A DNA stretch of 64,000 nt from Porpolomopsis calyptriformis (GCA_951640195.1 OX621171.1:744001-808000); one strand, 5' to 3'. Positions 33,884 through 45,927 are shown, counted from the first letter of the stretch. Program-made: numbers and translations. The notes: generated by a model not told the origin, from the sequence alone.

Positions 33884-35690
33884 TCAAGGCATCACCTTCG
33901 ATGCTTCTGGAGAAACCATAGATTTATAGGCAGAAGGACAAAATGAGTAGTCCAAACGAGACCACAGGCCACCCTCAGATAGAAGGTGGTATCACCAGTC
34001 AGACGACAGTGATTCAGACGACCCAGATCAAGGATTGTCTTCTGATGATGAGTCTGATCGTAGCAAAATGACAGACACTGGAAGTGACCAGTTGAGAAAT
34101 CAACCATCTGATGCTACTGGACATGGTAGTAAGAGAATGTCTAAACAGACGTCAAAAACAACAATATGACACAGAAGTCGTAGCCGTAAACCTCATAAAT
34201 ATGAGGGGAAAGATCGATGCTCTGATTACCTCAGAGACATTCATCGTAAATATTATAAATTAATTGATGAACAAGTGGGCAAACCACTGAAAGGAAACCT
34301 ATCTGGTTTCTGAACCTCATCACCTAAACTGCTTACTCCAAAAGAGTATAGCGGTGAGGAGGACATTGAGAAATTTGTTGGGTGGCTTCAATCATTCTTG
34401 AGATGGTTGAAATTGTCCAACTATGCTGGACCTAATGCTGAGCCAGAGCTTATTGCTTTAACAGCTATTTATCTTGCAGACAAAGCAAGACAGTGGTTTA
34501 ATGACAATGTCGACAGCGTGTCTAGGCAGAAACGCCGATGGACATTTAAAGAGGTTATAACTGGACTGTATGATCAGTTTATTCATGAAGCATCCATACA
34601 GGATGCTACGACAAAATTCTATTTGAGAAAGTACACCATGGAAGGTGGTGTCTCAGGATGTTTCTATGACCTCGAGAGGTACGCAGGACATATGATACAT
34701 GAGCCTGACTCGTATACGTTTAAAACCCAATTATTATTGGGTCTACCTGCAAGGATAACTGACGCAGTTGTCCAGAAAGGCGTTACTGCTAAAACCTCGT
34801 CACTTGAGATGACCCTCAAAGTTGCTCGATGTGTCGAAGAGAGCATTTGAATAAAGCATCGCTACGATGAGCGACGCAAGGCAACATCTGGAGTAACCAG
34901 TCAGCTGAGAGCAACTGCGAATATGCGGCTGCCAACAAATCAGACAACGAATAAGAGACGCCGTTGTATTCGAAGCCAGTGTACAATAAGTACGCTAACA
35001 AACGAGGTCCATACCAACTGTATAGACTGACTGACAACCGTCAGCCTTACAGACCACCGCCAAATAGACCTAGCGGTTCTGGAAGTAAACCGACGCTGCA
35101 GGCGCCAGCACATAAGAGGAACCAGACAGGATCGTCTGGTGTGAAATGCTACATGCGTGTGGCAAAGTTGGCCATTATGCAACCAATCCAAAATGTCCCA
35201 ATTTTGGGAAGCCCCAAATGGCAGTGATCCAAGAGGGGGAGGATGCACTTAAAATGGTAGCAGAAGACGCTATCGACGAGAATGACCAAGAGGCAGACGA
35301 GCCTCAAAACAACTACAGAATCATAGTTGAGGAAGAGGAGGATGATCCTTTACAAGGATCGCAGTATACATCACAAGGTGAAGAGTATCACCTCCAAGAA
35401 TATGATGAGTATGAAGAGTACTCACAAGAGGAAGATAACAATAACATCATCAATGAACAGATATGTTCAATCAGAGAAACGAGTAACTCTGCTCATGAAT
35501 TTATAGTGTCTATAAATGACGAACAAGTGTTCAAAGAGGACACTCAACCCAAATCATGTGTTCATAAGTCCAGCAGACAGCAGGACTGCCCAGCGAAGCT
35601 GAGCACGAAAGTAAGGCCTTTAGTGGCTCACATGGAATTAAATGGCCTCATAGCCATTGTAATGTTCAATAACAGGCAGCACCTCTGATG
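33884..35690 (+). pseudogene. E3 Gag, C-terminal part, into protease
   Basis: The gag frame resumes with DQGITFDASGE and a Ser/Asp-rich acidic stretch. The capsid domain follows at 34398-34850 (FVGWLQSFLRWLKLSNYAG, IYLADKARQWFNDNV, FYLRKYTMEGGVSGCFYDLE), the typical fold of chromovirus Gag. A zinc knuckle lies at about 35148-35200: ACGKVGHYATNPKCP, whose first cysteine is lost. An acidic region (EEEDDPLQGSQYTSQGEEYH) leads to the protease at about 35630. A stop at 34848 and frame changes near 35140 and 35690 make it a pseudogene. Confidence 0.8.
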
Positions 35691-36022
35691 CCATTAGCCC
35701 AGAATTTGCGAGAGTGACAAATTTGAAAATATATCAGTTGAAGGACCCTGTTCCGATCCAACTAGGATGCCGCAGTAGCAGATCGCGGATTAACTATGGT
35801 ACTTACTGCCCTGTGCGATATGAAAGTATTGCAAAGAAATACTGCTTCGATATCGTAAATATCGACAGATTCAATGCTATAATTGGCATTGGTTTCATGC
35901 ATGAATTTGAAATTACACTAGAGCCTAGCGCAAACCAGATAATGGTCTGCAGGGTAGCCGCTCCTGCTCTAACTGAAGGGGAGGAAAATGACGAAATCAT
36001 GTGCAGACAATCACTACGATGA
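35650..36022 (+). pseudogene. E3 aspartic protease
   Basis: After a frame break near 35670 the bases read TGSTSDAISPEFARVTNLKI, the retropepsin active-site loop whose Asp codon is damaged (AATA in place of a GAT/GAC-type codon). YCFDIVNIDRFNAIIGIGFM follows at about 35840-35900, matching the second half of the fold. The family cuts Gag-Pol; this copy cannot. Confidence 0.6.
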
Positions 36023-36345
36023 ACTGAACAAAGGTCTGCTGAATAACTAGCAGACGCAGAACTGAAAGGTTCTGCAGGGAAGACGTCTGGACAGGACCTC
36101 ATAGAAACTGACAAACCAAAAGAGTTTGTCAAGGAGTTTTCAAGAAAAAGGTGTTCAGATGCAAAACAAAGAAAATAAAAGAGAGTACCCCTACCGGGTC
36201 TAATGAAAAGATGCTACTGAGTGTAGCTCAAATTGTTCAACCGAATGAAAGGACTGAAACATCCCTAACACATGAGGACAGACCTTGCCTTCAAGCCAAA
36301 TGGATCGAAGCATGCTAAGATATTATACACAGAGTACCCGAGGAA

Positions 36346-37797
36346 TTGCATCTGGTATGTGGTGTCAATCACCACATACCTCTTATCGATGAAGATAAGA
36401 AGTACAATTACCTTCCGAGATGTCCAGACTCACTAAAGCCTCAGCTTATGGTGAAGATTGCGTGGTATATGCGCGCCAGATGGTGGGAATCAGTGCAAAC
36501 CAATCAAGCTGCTCTGATGCTGTGCATCCCAAAGAAGAATGGCACTCTATGGATGCCAATTGATTGTTGCAAATGCAATGACAATACCTTGAAGGATGTT
36601 ACACCCTTTCCAGACCAAGACCAGATCAGATATGATGTGGCCGGCGGAACAATAAGGTCAAAAATCGACCTATCAGATGCTTATGAGCAGGTACAGACAG
36701 TGCCTGAAGACGTGCATAAAAGTGCATTTGCAACAATATATGGCACCTACGTGAGCCATACAATGCGGATAGGAGACTGCAACACACCCGCTACGTTCCA
36801 GCAGGTAATGACAATGATCTTTCGAGACTTTATTGGCATATTCATGCATGCCTATCTCGACGATCTATTTGTCTATAGTGCATCCGTCTCGGAGCACAAA
36901 AAACACTTGGGTCTTGTGTTTGGTAAACTATGAGAATACAAGTTCTACCTCCAAGAGGAGAAGTGCGAACTGTATGCTGATGTAATCGACTGTCTAGGTC
37001 ATAAGATAGATGACAAAGGGCTACACGTAGATGCCAATCAAATGGTGAGAATACACAATTGGCGACAACTGCACAATTACAACGATGTCCAGAAATTTAT
37101 AGGACTCATACAATATCTGGCACATTTCCTGCCAGATATCTCAAGTTATACAGGGCTGTTAGCAGCCATGACAGCGAACAGGCAACCGTTCATGTGGAGA
37201 CCAATCCATGATAAATGCTTTGAAATGATAAAGCAGATATGCTGCTTGACACCTATACTAGTGCCAATATGTCACAAGAAAGATGAACCCATATGGGTCA
37301 TCTGCAATGCCTCAATACATGGCATCAGCGCAATGTACGGACAAGGTCCTACCTGGCAAACCTGCAGACTAGCAGGATTTATGTTGCAAAAGTTTACGGA
37401 TGCTTAACAGAATTATCGTACATTCGAGCATGAAACGATTGCGATACTCAAAGCCCTCCTTAAATGGGAGGACAAACTGATAGGATATCGGGTTCACGTT
37501 GTGACCGACCATCAAGCTCTTGAGTTCTTCAAGATGCAAAGACACCTGTCTAGCCGACAAGCTCATTGGATGGAGTACCTGTCAAGATTTGACTTTGACA
37601 TAACATACATCAAAGGGCAACTGAATAAAGTTGCCGATGCATTATCACGTTATTATGAGAGTGATACATGGTATGACGCTCATCCTATGAGCGAATATGT
37701 AGACATAGATATACATCTAGACCCAGAAAAGGATGATCTCCCTTGGGATTATCTAAATGAAATTAATACTGGAGCCATCGAAATGAAGGCTATCTAG
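36346..37797 (+). pseudogene. E3 reverse transcriptase and RNase H
   Basis: RT reads MLCIPKKNGTLWMPIDCCKC, SKIDLSDAYEQVQ, HTMRIGDCNTPATFQQVMT and MHAYLDDLFVYS (catalytic YLDD near 36850-36864, intact). The connection domain is at 37042-37407 and RNase H follows: IWVICNASIHGISAMYGQG, where the first catalytic Asp is Asn, and VVTDHQALEFFKMQRHLSSR. The end reads KGQLNKVADALSRYYES, a hallmark of the RNase H to integrase junction. Stops lie at 36931 and 37405. This is the best preserved part of E3. Confidence 0.9.
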
Positions 37798-37859
37798 GTC
37801 ATCGAAGATATTCAATGATGCTGAAGCAATCGTCTTCTCGAAACAGAAGAAGATAGAGA

Positions 37860-40110
37860 TGCGCAAGTGGCAGTGCTCACACTAGTTCTGATTCCAGAAA
37901 TGGAACCAATGAAAAGACTAAGATCATCCCTAGACAATTCAATGATATTCCAATCCCATAAATGGGGAGAGAACTTGCGTGCTTGTATAGAGTGTGATGA
38001 ATCGCTGACAGTAGTGATTCGCAGAGGATACATATCTGACGCATTATTCAGCAAGGTTCTCAAGAACCCTGATCACCATAAGGTGTTCACTGTCCGTGAA
38101 GGCCTGATTTGGTCCAAGAATTTGGGGGGAGAGGAAGTACTATGTATCCCATCTGCAAAGATGGGACAAGAATCAATTTTTGGCCTGATCATTGGTCAAG
38201 CACACTCAATAGTGGGCCATTTTGGTCCACAACATACTGCCGACTATGTAAGACGATGGTACTAGTAGCCAAAGATATTTAGCCACATTAAACAATTCTG
38301 CAAGTCATGTCAGACTTGTCAAACATCAAAAGACGATATGCAGTGCCCAACAGGACTGTTGGATTCATTACCCATACCCACAAAACCGTGGCAATCAATC
38401 GGAATGGACTTTATTGGTCCGTTTCCTGAAATTGACGGTGATATGACCCCTCCATCCCCTGAGCACCGTATATTCAACTATACAAATACTAGATGCCTAC
38501 CAAGTCCTTCGAACATGAACTCGAACCCTCCAAACACTCCCGATAGCTCCTGAACATCCCGAACGACTTCGAGAATCATCAAACACTCTGAACGCGATCG
38601 AAGCTTTCCGAACGCGAATGAAAGTTTGTATATCAAAGGGAAGACACTATTCAAAGGCATCTGTTCTCTTCTATTTCTCCCTTTTCATTCAATTCCTTCA
38701 TTCCCATTCACTACTTTCCCCTTAGATCATTAGAGAGGCTCCCCTTTTATCATATACACTCAAAGGGATCCTTGTACTAGAAGATATATATACTATATGT
38801 TGTAGCTAGTGATCCAACAAGTTAGATATTCACTTCTCTCTCGCTCTCGAGTCTAGATCCTCTTTAGATCTTCTAAGACTTCCTCTTTCAACTTTCCGAT
38901 CCTTCCAATTCCCGGATCGATCACATTCGCGAATGATCGAAGACTCCCTTTTCATGATTATCGATCATAGGCTGTGTCGAGACTCTTTATAGTTGTCCTC
39001 GCACCTTGTTCTGTGTTTGGTTCTCATACACGAAGCAGACGTATCAACAGGTACAATTACCTATGGGTAGTCATTTGTCGAATGACATCAATGATCCACC
39101 TAATTCCGGTGAATACCAAAACAAAAGCGTCAGAGCTTTCGTGGATCTACTTAAAAGAAGTAGTAAGGCTTCACAGCCTTCCTGAAAGTATAGTCTCGGA
39201 CAGAGACTCGAAATTTACCTCCAAATGGTGGAGCAAACTTCATAGGCTCTTAGGAGCTAAACTATTGATGTCTACATCTTTCTATCCTCAGATGGATGGC
39301 ACAACTGAATGAGCTAATCATTCAATAGGTCAAATCCTCCGAGCAACCGTAAGCTCGGACCAATGAGACTGGATTGCAAAGATCCTGATGACCGAATTCG
39401 CGATTAATGCAAGTATCAGTGAAGCTACAGGCTTCACCCTGTTCGAGCTGAACAGAGCATATATGCCTGCTATGATTAAGCAGGTAGAAAATACTGCTGA
39501 GACACCGCCAGGTGTCCAAGCTTTTGCTCAACAAGCACTGTAGAATCTGGCAGCTGCTCATGGCACAATCATTGCGCATCGCGTATTTCAAAGACACTAC
39601 ACTAATCTGCGTAGAAGGGAAGAACCATCGATAAAAGTAAACAACTTTGTGTACCTATCGACCAAGAACCTTAAACTACCGCAAGGTAGAGCAGGGAAAC
39701 TACTGCCAAGGTTCATTGGGCTGTACAAAGTCATACGGGCCTTTCCTAATGAATCCAACTATAAGTTGGAACTCCCCGACGAGCTCGCGAAGCAACAGAT
39801 TCACCCACGCTTTCACATAAATTTGCTGCATCCACACCATCCGAACAATGATGCGTTATTCCCTAACCGAGCATCAGTAGATGCTTATGACTTTGGTGAA
39901 CCACTTCAAACCGAATGGTTAGTTGACGAAATAGTCGGCTATAGGTGGGACAACTGAAAACTCAAGCTGGAGGTTCATTGGAACCTCAGAGACACGACAT
40001 GGGAGCCCATCTCATCATGTAAAGAGCTTAGTGCTCTAGATAAATATCTAACCCTAATGGGTGTAGATACCCCTCATCAACTGCTGAGACGGCCAGTTAA
40101 GAGGCACTGA
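37860..40110 (+). pseudogene. E3 integrase with chromodomain-like end, split by solo LTR
   Basis: The zinc region reads IIGQAHSIVGHFGPQHTADY (38188-38247) and FCKSCQTCQT; the core starts QSIGMDFIGPFPEIDG and is cut by a 608-bp LTR (38439-39046). Coding resumes NYLWVVICRMTSMIHLIPVN with VSDRDSKFTSKWW (second Asp) and MDGTTE (catalytic Glu). Then come a GPY/F-like module (LLPRFIGLYKVI, HPRFHINLLHPHHPNND) and a chromodomain-like stretch (EWLVDEIVGYRWDN, stop, LKLEVHWNLRDTTWEPIS) ending near 40110. A few stops break the frame. Chromodomains of this position guide insertion into silent chromatin in related chromoviruses. Confidence 0.88.
38439..39046 (+). mobile_element. Solo E1-family LTR inside E3 integrase
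   Basis: This 608-bp copy starts TGATATGACCCC and ends GACGTATCA. Flanks are ACGG (38435-38438) and ACAG (39047-39050), a 4-bp target duplication with one transition. It lies between the first catalytic Asp and the rest of the integrase core. No internal sequence is left. Confidence 0.92.
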
Positions 40111-40349
40111 ATGCTGACCGCACTCAGAGCCTTGAGGCATGCTGACAAGCACACCTTGTATGCGCACTAAACTGAGTGCAACTGATAATTGCCTTAATCA
40201 GCAATCAATGGACTGGACATACCCAGTCCGGTGGCGGACTCACCCCAATTGGGGTAATTAGAGGCACCATAATGATGCTACAAGTCTAAGTGTGACTTGT
40301 ATAAAAGCATGATAAACAAAAAACAACAGTAGAAATTTTTCTACCCTGT

Positions 40350-42289
40350 ATGACAATGTCGAATGAAAACAACACGCCCACAAGCATAAGAACAAACCCC
40401 CACCCCGTAGACCTGAGACCACTGGAAATGGTGGAAGACAATGGGGATCAGCTGATGGCTGGTCCCGACGAAGTTATCAGATCCCCACGCCAGACACAGC
40501 GTGGGCCCTCTTCTGAAGGGGAGAGAGAGCACCGCTCTTGACAAAACACAAGTAACTTGTCAGAGTTACCCCGAAAACATGGGTGTGTAACAGCACCATC
40601 AATGTCGCGATACACTCCAGTCACCGGAGGTGTAAAGTCTGCAAAGACTATGTAATGCATGTCATCGAAGACAGCGTATATGAAGACGCCTTATTGAAAG
40701 AGGCATTTGAGGACTGCTGTAAGGCACACCAAGAGGAACTTGTAACAGAGATCCGAAACCTAACTGTCTCACTTGAGAAGGCTCAAGATGATGGTCACTA
40801 CGATCACGCTCATTATGAATAAACTCAAGATGAGCTCTATCAAGCCAATCAGCTCATAGCGAAGGTGAACAAGTCTAATGACACTAGTGAAGCTGAATCG
40901 CTAGGAAAGCACAAGCGCTCCCATACCGAGGGATCGCATTCGCGATCATCAGAATACACAAGGGCTGCCAGCCCTGTAACCAAGACCCCCTCTGCCCAAG
41001 ACAAGGGCAAGGGAAAAGAAACTGACAAGGAGGCTCGACGAAGAGCCAATATGGAACATTTCGATCCATACTCGGACAACGAGTTAGCAGGCTGTGGTCC
41101 GATGTTCGAAAACCTTGACAAAGAGGATAATGTGTACATCAAGAGACGCTTCCCTCAACTCATTCGAGAGAATGAGGAACTGAAGGCTCACCTTCAACCC
41201 ACCTTGTATGTCGAGTTCCCAAACCTCCCAGATCTGGGAGTGAATAATCAATCTGGCCCTAGTGGCAAGATAATCAAACAGCGCAAGAAGCGCTCGACCA
41301 TTACTGCTTGGCCCAGCATCCCTGCTGGGGCCCATTACTCACCTGTTGACTAGACTGTCTGGGTTGGCGCAAGCGCTGAAGCAGCGCGATGAAATGAAGT
41401 GATGGGATTGCCCCCTCCATGTGGAACTCGATCTGCAGATGACCGCAGATACCCGGTCAATGCATGCCAATGGCATGCTCTGTTCATTCAAGCCCAAGAA
41501 TCAGGCAATAATGAGGCTCTCGAACTTGCGCGATTGTTCGTCATGACAGCACAGGTGACTCCTCGAGAGAGCAGAATGGATGCTCAACGCATTGCGTTAA
41601 TCAATTGGAGAGTTCCCACCTGGGCTTCAGGTGATTCCACTGATGCACCTGTACAGGTGCTGACTTCTTCTGTGCCTGGACGGATTAACCCATCTCAGCC
41701 AACCGCCACGAGCTCCCCGGAAGAGTAGGCTTGTTGGTTCTACATAAACCGCAATGCCGTGCACCCTAGAGTGCACTTAGAATGAGATGGCAGCATTTTG
41801 CTGCAAAGCCTCTGTGGGATGCTTTTGGTAAGTTGACACAAACCAAAGTCACCTAAGACCTGTGCTCCCACTGGATCATTGACAGACGCCGACCAGATAT
41901 GGTCGCAATACATCAGAGCGGCAGCCCTCTTGTTTGGAATGCCCGGCCGCTATCACTCACTTGTGATGGGATTGAACCTGTCCATTGTGGAACCCCCCAG
42001 AGAACCAGCTCAGTACTCTGGATCATCCAATGTCACAGAACAATCCCTCATTCCATTCTTCGCTGGACAAGGTGTGACGTTTGAACAGGCAGATGATGCC
42101 TTTGTCTATGCCTTTCAATAGCTTGAGGACACCCTCCAGGGTAATGTCTCGGACTTATCCTCCCTCGAGACATACAGAGAGTCTGTGTGTAATACATTGG
42201 CAAGGAATGGCATTCCTTCATCACTTCGTGATGGAAATGACACATGGTTCCCAGACAGATGTCCTCGCTGACATCCCCAGTCTCGTATC
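40350..42289 (+). pseudogene. E3 extra sense-strand frame after pol
   Basis: Between integrase and the 3' LTR, E3 has about 2.4 kb beyond the usual gypsy set. A short frame starts MTMSNENNTPTSIRTNPHPV (40350). From 40583 one phase runs to about 42289 with stops at 40820, 41351, 41726 and 42119. It holds a helical segment (EAFEDCCKAHQEELVTEI), a Lys/Glu-rich hydrophilic region (KGKGKETDKEARRRANMEHF), an acidic YSDNELAG, and a C-terminal part (PPPCGTRSADDRRYPVNA; LEDTLQGNVSDLSSLETYRE). I recognise no domain. It is on the same strand as pol, unlike the antisense genes of E1, E2 and E4. It may be a Gag- or envelope-like accessory protein, or captured sequence. Confidence 0.55.
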
Positions 42290-42708
42290 TCATCTAATGA
42301 CGAGTCTGTCGCCCCATCCACAGGCCTTATCACCCAAGACACGTTTGATGCATCTAACTCATTCACTCGGCGTGGACAAATCACATACACGCTTGCCGAG
42401 CGTGGACCACCCCATGGCTAGGACTCATCCCGCACTTCATGATGCCATTCACGGCGTGATTCACAAGACAGGGCTGCGCCACTAGGCAGCGATAGCGAGC
42501 AAGTATCACTTGGCTTGCAGGAATGTATTGATAGTATGTCAGAGATACCTGACGTCCCAATGGACTACGGACGAATGTAGTCGTCACTGCAGTTGTATTA
42601 CTACAGCGTTTATTTTCTGTTTCTCTTAGTTCTTTCTATGTAGTATATAGATTGTTTTATGTGTATTCTGCCTGGCTATCAGGCTTAACTTACCCCAGCA
42701 GTTAAGCC

Positions 42709-42720
42709 AAAGGGGGAGGA
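42709..42720 (+). promoter_or_regulatory. E3 polypurine tract
   Basis: AAAGGGGGAGGA directly abuts the 3' LTR start at 42721, as expected for plus-strand priming. Confidence 0.8.
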
Positions 42721-42914
42721 TGTAACAGATATGTTACATACAGCCACTGCACTGTGTTTGTACATATTTGTACTGGATACCTTAAGTACTGGTTATGCTT
42801 AGGTAAACAATAAGTTTACATCCCACTCCCACTTATACCAGATTGCCCCAATACATTGGTTCTGTGCATATCCTGGTATTGAGCAAAGTGTGATAACTTA
42901 CCCCAACCCTTACA
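42721..42914 (+). repeat. E3 3' LTR
   Basis: The 194-bp repeat TGTAACAG...CCCTTACA differs from the 5' copy at about nine positions, all transitions by eye. The target duplication copy TAGGT follows. Confidence 0.92.
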
Positions 42915-43096
42915 TAGGTTTTGACTCTGGGGGGATGAGCAATTGTGGCTGAGACTTGGAGTGGTGAGGTTCAGCATCCTAAGCAACCGCCACTGTTGAC
43001 TTGGGTGTTTCTGAAAGGATTGGACCTGTTTCCATATCCCACGGTCAAATGAAAGGTGTCCTCATTGGGGGATCATGATGAGATAGGCTTGGTGGG
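42915..43096 (-). pseudogene. 5' fragment of the E3-split orphan gene
   Basis: Read on minus, this 182-bp piece can be joined across E3 to 15075 in one frame. It reads GIWKQVQSFQKHPSQQW, LLRMLNLTTPSLSHNCSS and PQSQNLPISSTGS, where PISSTGS is coded on the far side. The frame is open except for one TGA. The other side is bounded by what looks like the end of the copia LTR near 43097. It is thus a fragment separated by 27.8 kb from the rest of the gene. Confidence 0.5.
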
Positions 43097-43614
43097 TGTC
43101 TGACTATTGCGTTTCAGGTTAACACAAGGAAAGAATGCAGTTTTGCTCTTGTAGACATATAGGTAATAACACTTCTGAAGGATATACAACTTGGCTTGGG
43201 ATGTATGGGAAGCTTGAGTCTAGCAACTTCCGAACTGTAAACCATATCTTACTCTAACCCCTCCACTACATGTCCCTCAGATTGTGCTGGAGTCTTCCAA
43301 CACAAGAGAACTGCATGCTAATCTGATGACACTTTGACAGTGTGAGGGATCTTCCGTGATCAATATCAAGGCTGGAAGCTACTGCCTTAAGAACCACACC
43401 TGGTGTCAAGCTTCACTGTCAATACTATGGTAACATAAGTACAGGGAGTGACTAACCTGGTGTCAAGCTTCACTGTCAATACTAAGGAGCAGTGAGCTTG
43501 ACACCAGAGACTTTGGACGCATTTTGACCAAATAAGAACAAACAAATCAGCCACAACTTCGGACTAGTACAAACCAGTACTGCTCTATGCAGAGGAGATC
43601 ATCACATCCTAACA
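43097..43614 (-). repeat. Copia 3' LTR (outer end uncertain)
   Basis: On minus, GGGGGAG then TGTTAGGATGTGATG at 43614 is a standard copia polypurine tract and LTR start, just after the pol stop. The outer end near 43097 (reads ...AGTCAGACA on minus) is my best guess and lacks a verified target duplication. A 30-bp exact direct repeat (43398-43427 and 43455-43484) lies inside, with an inverted partial copy at about 43494. Confidence 0.55.
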
Positions 43615-45290
43615 CTCCCCCTTGATGAGACAACTCTGCTACTTCTTCAATCCCAACCTTTCTAATATCTCCAACACCTTCACTTTACTCAAGGCCTTGG
43701 TCAAGATATCTGCAGGCATAGCATCTGTCCTTAGGTGGATCAACTTGATGGTTCCCTTCTCCACTTCATTCCTCAACCAGTAAAAGCGCAAGTCCAGATG
43801 CTTCATACGTCCATGGTGTTCTAGATTTTTGGCAACAGACAAGGCAGATTAGTTATCAATGAACAGAGTAGAAGGGGATGTGAATTGGTAGCCAAGTTCA
43901 GTGAACAGATTTCTCAACCATAGGATTTCTTGACTAGCTGCAGTAGCTGCAACATACTCTGCTTCAGTGGTGGATAGTGCAACTATAGCCTGGAGTCGAC
44001 TAGACCAACTGATAGCACCAGTACCCATCTTGACTATATAGCCTCCAGTGGAATGTCCATTATCAGGATTGCCAGCATAGTCAGTATCAGTATAAGTGGT
44101 GAATATTTCAGATGGGTTGGAAAGTGGTGAGTAGGTTAATTTGAAGTCAAGAGAGCCTTTGAGGTAACGGAAGAGATGTTTGATAGCTTTCCAATGCTGC
44201 ATGCCAGGGTTCTTACTGAAGCAGGCTAAGACACCAACAGTATAAGAGATATCTGGTCGAGTAGCTGTGGCCAAGTACATTAATGAACCAACAGCTTGGA
44301 GGTATGGGATGGACTGCATTTCTTCAATCTCTTTAGAGGAAGTGGGAGACATGGATGTGCTGAGTTTGATGCTAGGATCAAGAGGAGTGCCAACTGGGTT
44401 GCAATCAGAGAGGTTAAAGTGTTTAAGCAAGTCAAGGATATATTGGCGCTGAGACAATGATAAGGAGTGTGCAGAACGATTCCGAGTGATTTCAACACCC
44501 AGCAGCCATGAAGTAGTTCCAAGGTCACATAGTTGGAAGTACTTCCTAAGTTCATCCTTAACATGAGCAATCTCTGCAGTAGACTTTGCAGCAATAGTCA
44601 TATCATCAATAAAGACTGGCACTATGATGTGCACATCATCCCTCTTGTAGATCCAGATACTATGTTCACAGGTAATTCTCGTGAAGCCCATCTTCTCAAA
44701 GACCTCATTGAGTTTCTTGTGCCAACACCTGCCAGCCTACTTTAAGCCATAGATAGATTTGAGCAAGTGCCAGACCCAGTGATTGCCCTTCTCAACAAAG
44801 CCTTCTTGCTGGCACATATAGACCTCTTCTTCAAGTTCACCATTGAGGTAAGCTGAAGAGATATCAAGACTTTCTAATTCAAGGTCTTCAAGTGCAGCCA
44901 GTGCTAGGATAGCTTGGAGTGAAGCCCACTTTGGAGTAGGAGCAAAGGTCTCAGTATAGTCAAATCCAGGTCTCTAGGCAAATCCTTGGGCCACCACTCT
45001 GCCTCTATAGCGCTCAATGGATCCATCAGCTTTCCTTTTGACCTTGAACACCCATTGGCTGCTAATAGCTTTGCGGCCAGGTGGGAGTTGTACAAGTTCA
45101 AAGGTGCCATTTTCAATAAGTTTTTGGATCTCATATAAAGCAGCCTTGTGCCATTCTTCCTTCTCTTCAGGGGAGCGCTGCATTGCCTTATGGTATGTGT
45201 TAGGTTCACCATCATGAGTACCTGGCAATCTGAGTCCAATGTCAAACATGCTTAAGAACTAGTCGATGAGTTTCACACTCTCAACCTGAA
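43615..45290 (-). pseudogene. Ty1/copia pol fragment (RT and RNase H)
   Basis: Minus-strand coding reads MFDIGLRLPGTHDGEPNTYH, AISSQWVFKVKRKADGSIER (start of copia RT), ESLDISSAYLNGELEEEVYM, FIDDMTIAAKS (where copia RT has its D-D pair), LGTTSWLLGVEITRNRSAHS and IPYLQAVGSLMYLATATRPD. RNase H follows with TDTDYAGNPDNGHSTGGYIV, ALSTTEAEYVAATAASQEIL, and the end LRTDAMPADILTKAL. Stops sit near 44975, 44740 and 43848. The gag, protease and integrase half is missing: the sequence upstream of about 45290 is not copia, and E1-prime follows. It is a 5'-truncated copy. Confidence 0.9.
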
Positions 45291-45327
45291 ATAACTAGCT
45301 TCTTAACTTCAAATTCGAGTGATCCGA

Positions 45328-45927
45328 TGATATGTCCACTTTGTGTATGAGAACCAAACACAGAACAAGGTGTGAGGATGACTATAAAGAGTCTCGGCAC
45401 AGTCCATAATCGATGATTGTAGAAAGGAAGTCTTCAATCATTCACGAATGTGATTGATTGGGGGATCAGGAGAATCAAAAGAGGAAGTTGAGAAGAAGTC
45501 TTAGAGGATCTAGACTCGAGAGTGAGAGAGAAACAAATATCTAACTTGTTAGATCACTAGCTACAATATACAGTATATATATCTTCTAGTACAAGGATCC
45601 CTTTGAGTGTATATGATAAAAGGGGAGCCCCTCTAATGATCTAAGGGGAAAGTAGTGAATGGGAATGAAGAAGTCAAATAAAAAGGGAGAAATAGAAGAG
45701 AAATAATGCCTTTGAATAGTATCTTCCCTTTGATATACAAACTTTCATTTGCGTTTAGAAAGCTTCAATTGCGTTCAGAGAGTTCAATGATTCTTGAACT
45801 CATTCGGGACATTCGGGAGCTTTCAGGGGCATTCAGAGGGTTTGGGTTTGTGTTCAAAGGACTTGATAGGCGTCTAGTATTTGTATAGTTGAATATATGG
45901 TGCTCAGGGGATAGAGGGGTTATATTA
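45328..45927 (-). repeat. E1-prime 3' LTR
   Basis: On plus it runs TGATATGTCC...GGTTATATTA, so the outer base pairs include two C-to-T changes against the GTATCA consensus. It abuts the polypurine tract (TCTCCTCCTC on plus) at 45928. Confidence 0.92.

Larger units (their letters stand above)
15076..42914 (+). mobile_element. E3: Ty3/gypsy retrotransposon containing E1, E2 and a solo LTR
   Basis: Identical-ended 194-bp LTRs (15076-15269 and 42721-42914) bracket gag, protease, RT, RNase H, integrase and an extra 3' frame, all on plus. The target duplication is TGGGT (15071-15075) versus TAGGT (42915-42919), 5 bp with one transition. The element is interrupted by E1 (16347-33879) and by a solo E1-family LTR (38439-39046). 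Without these insertions it would be about 9.7 kb. By eye the LTRs differ at about nine sites, all transitions. The integrase C-terminus has a chromodomain-like end, as in chromoviruses. E3 cuts the orphan gene on the minus strand. Confidence 0.92.
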
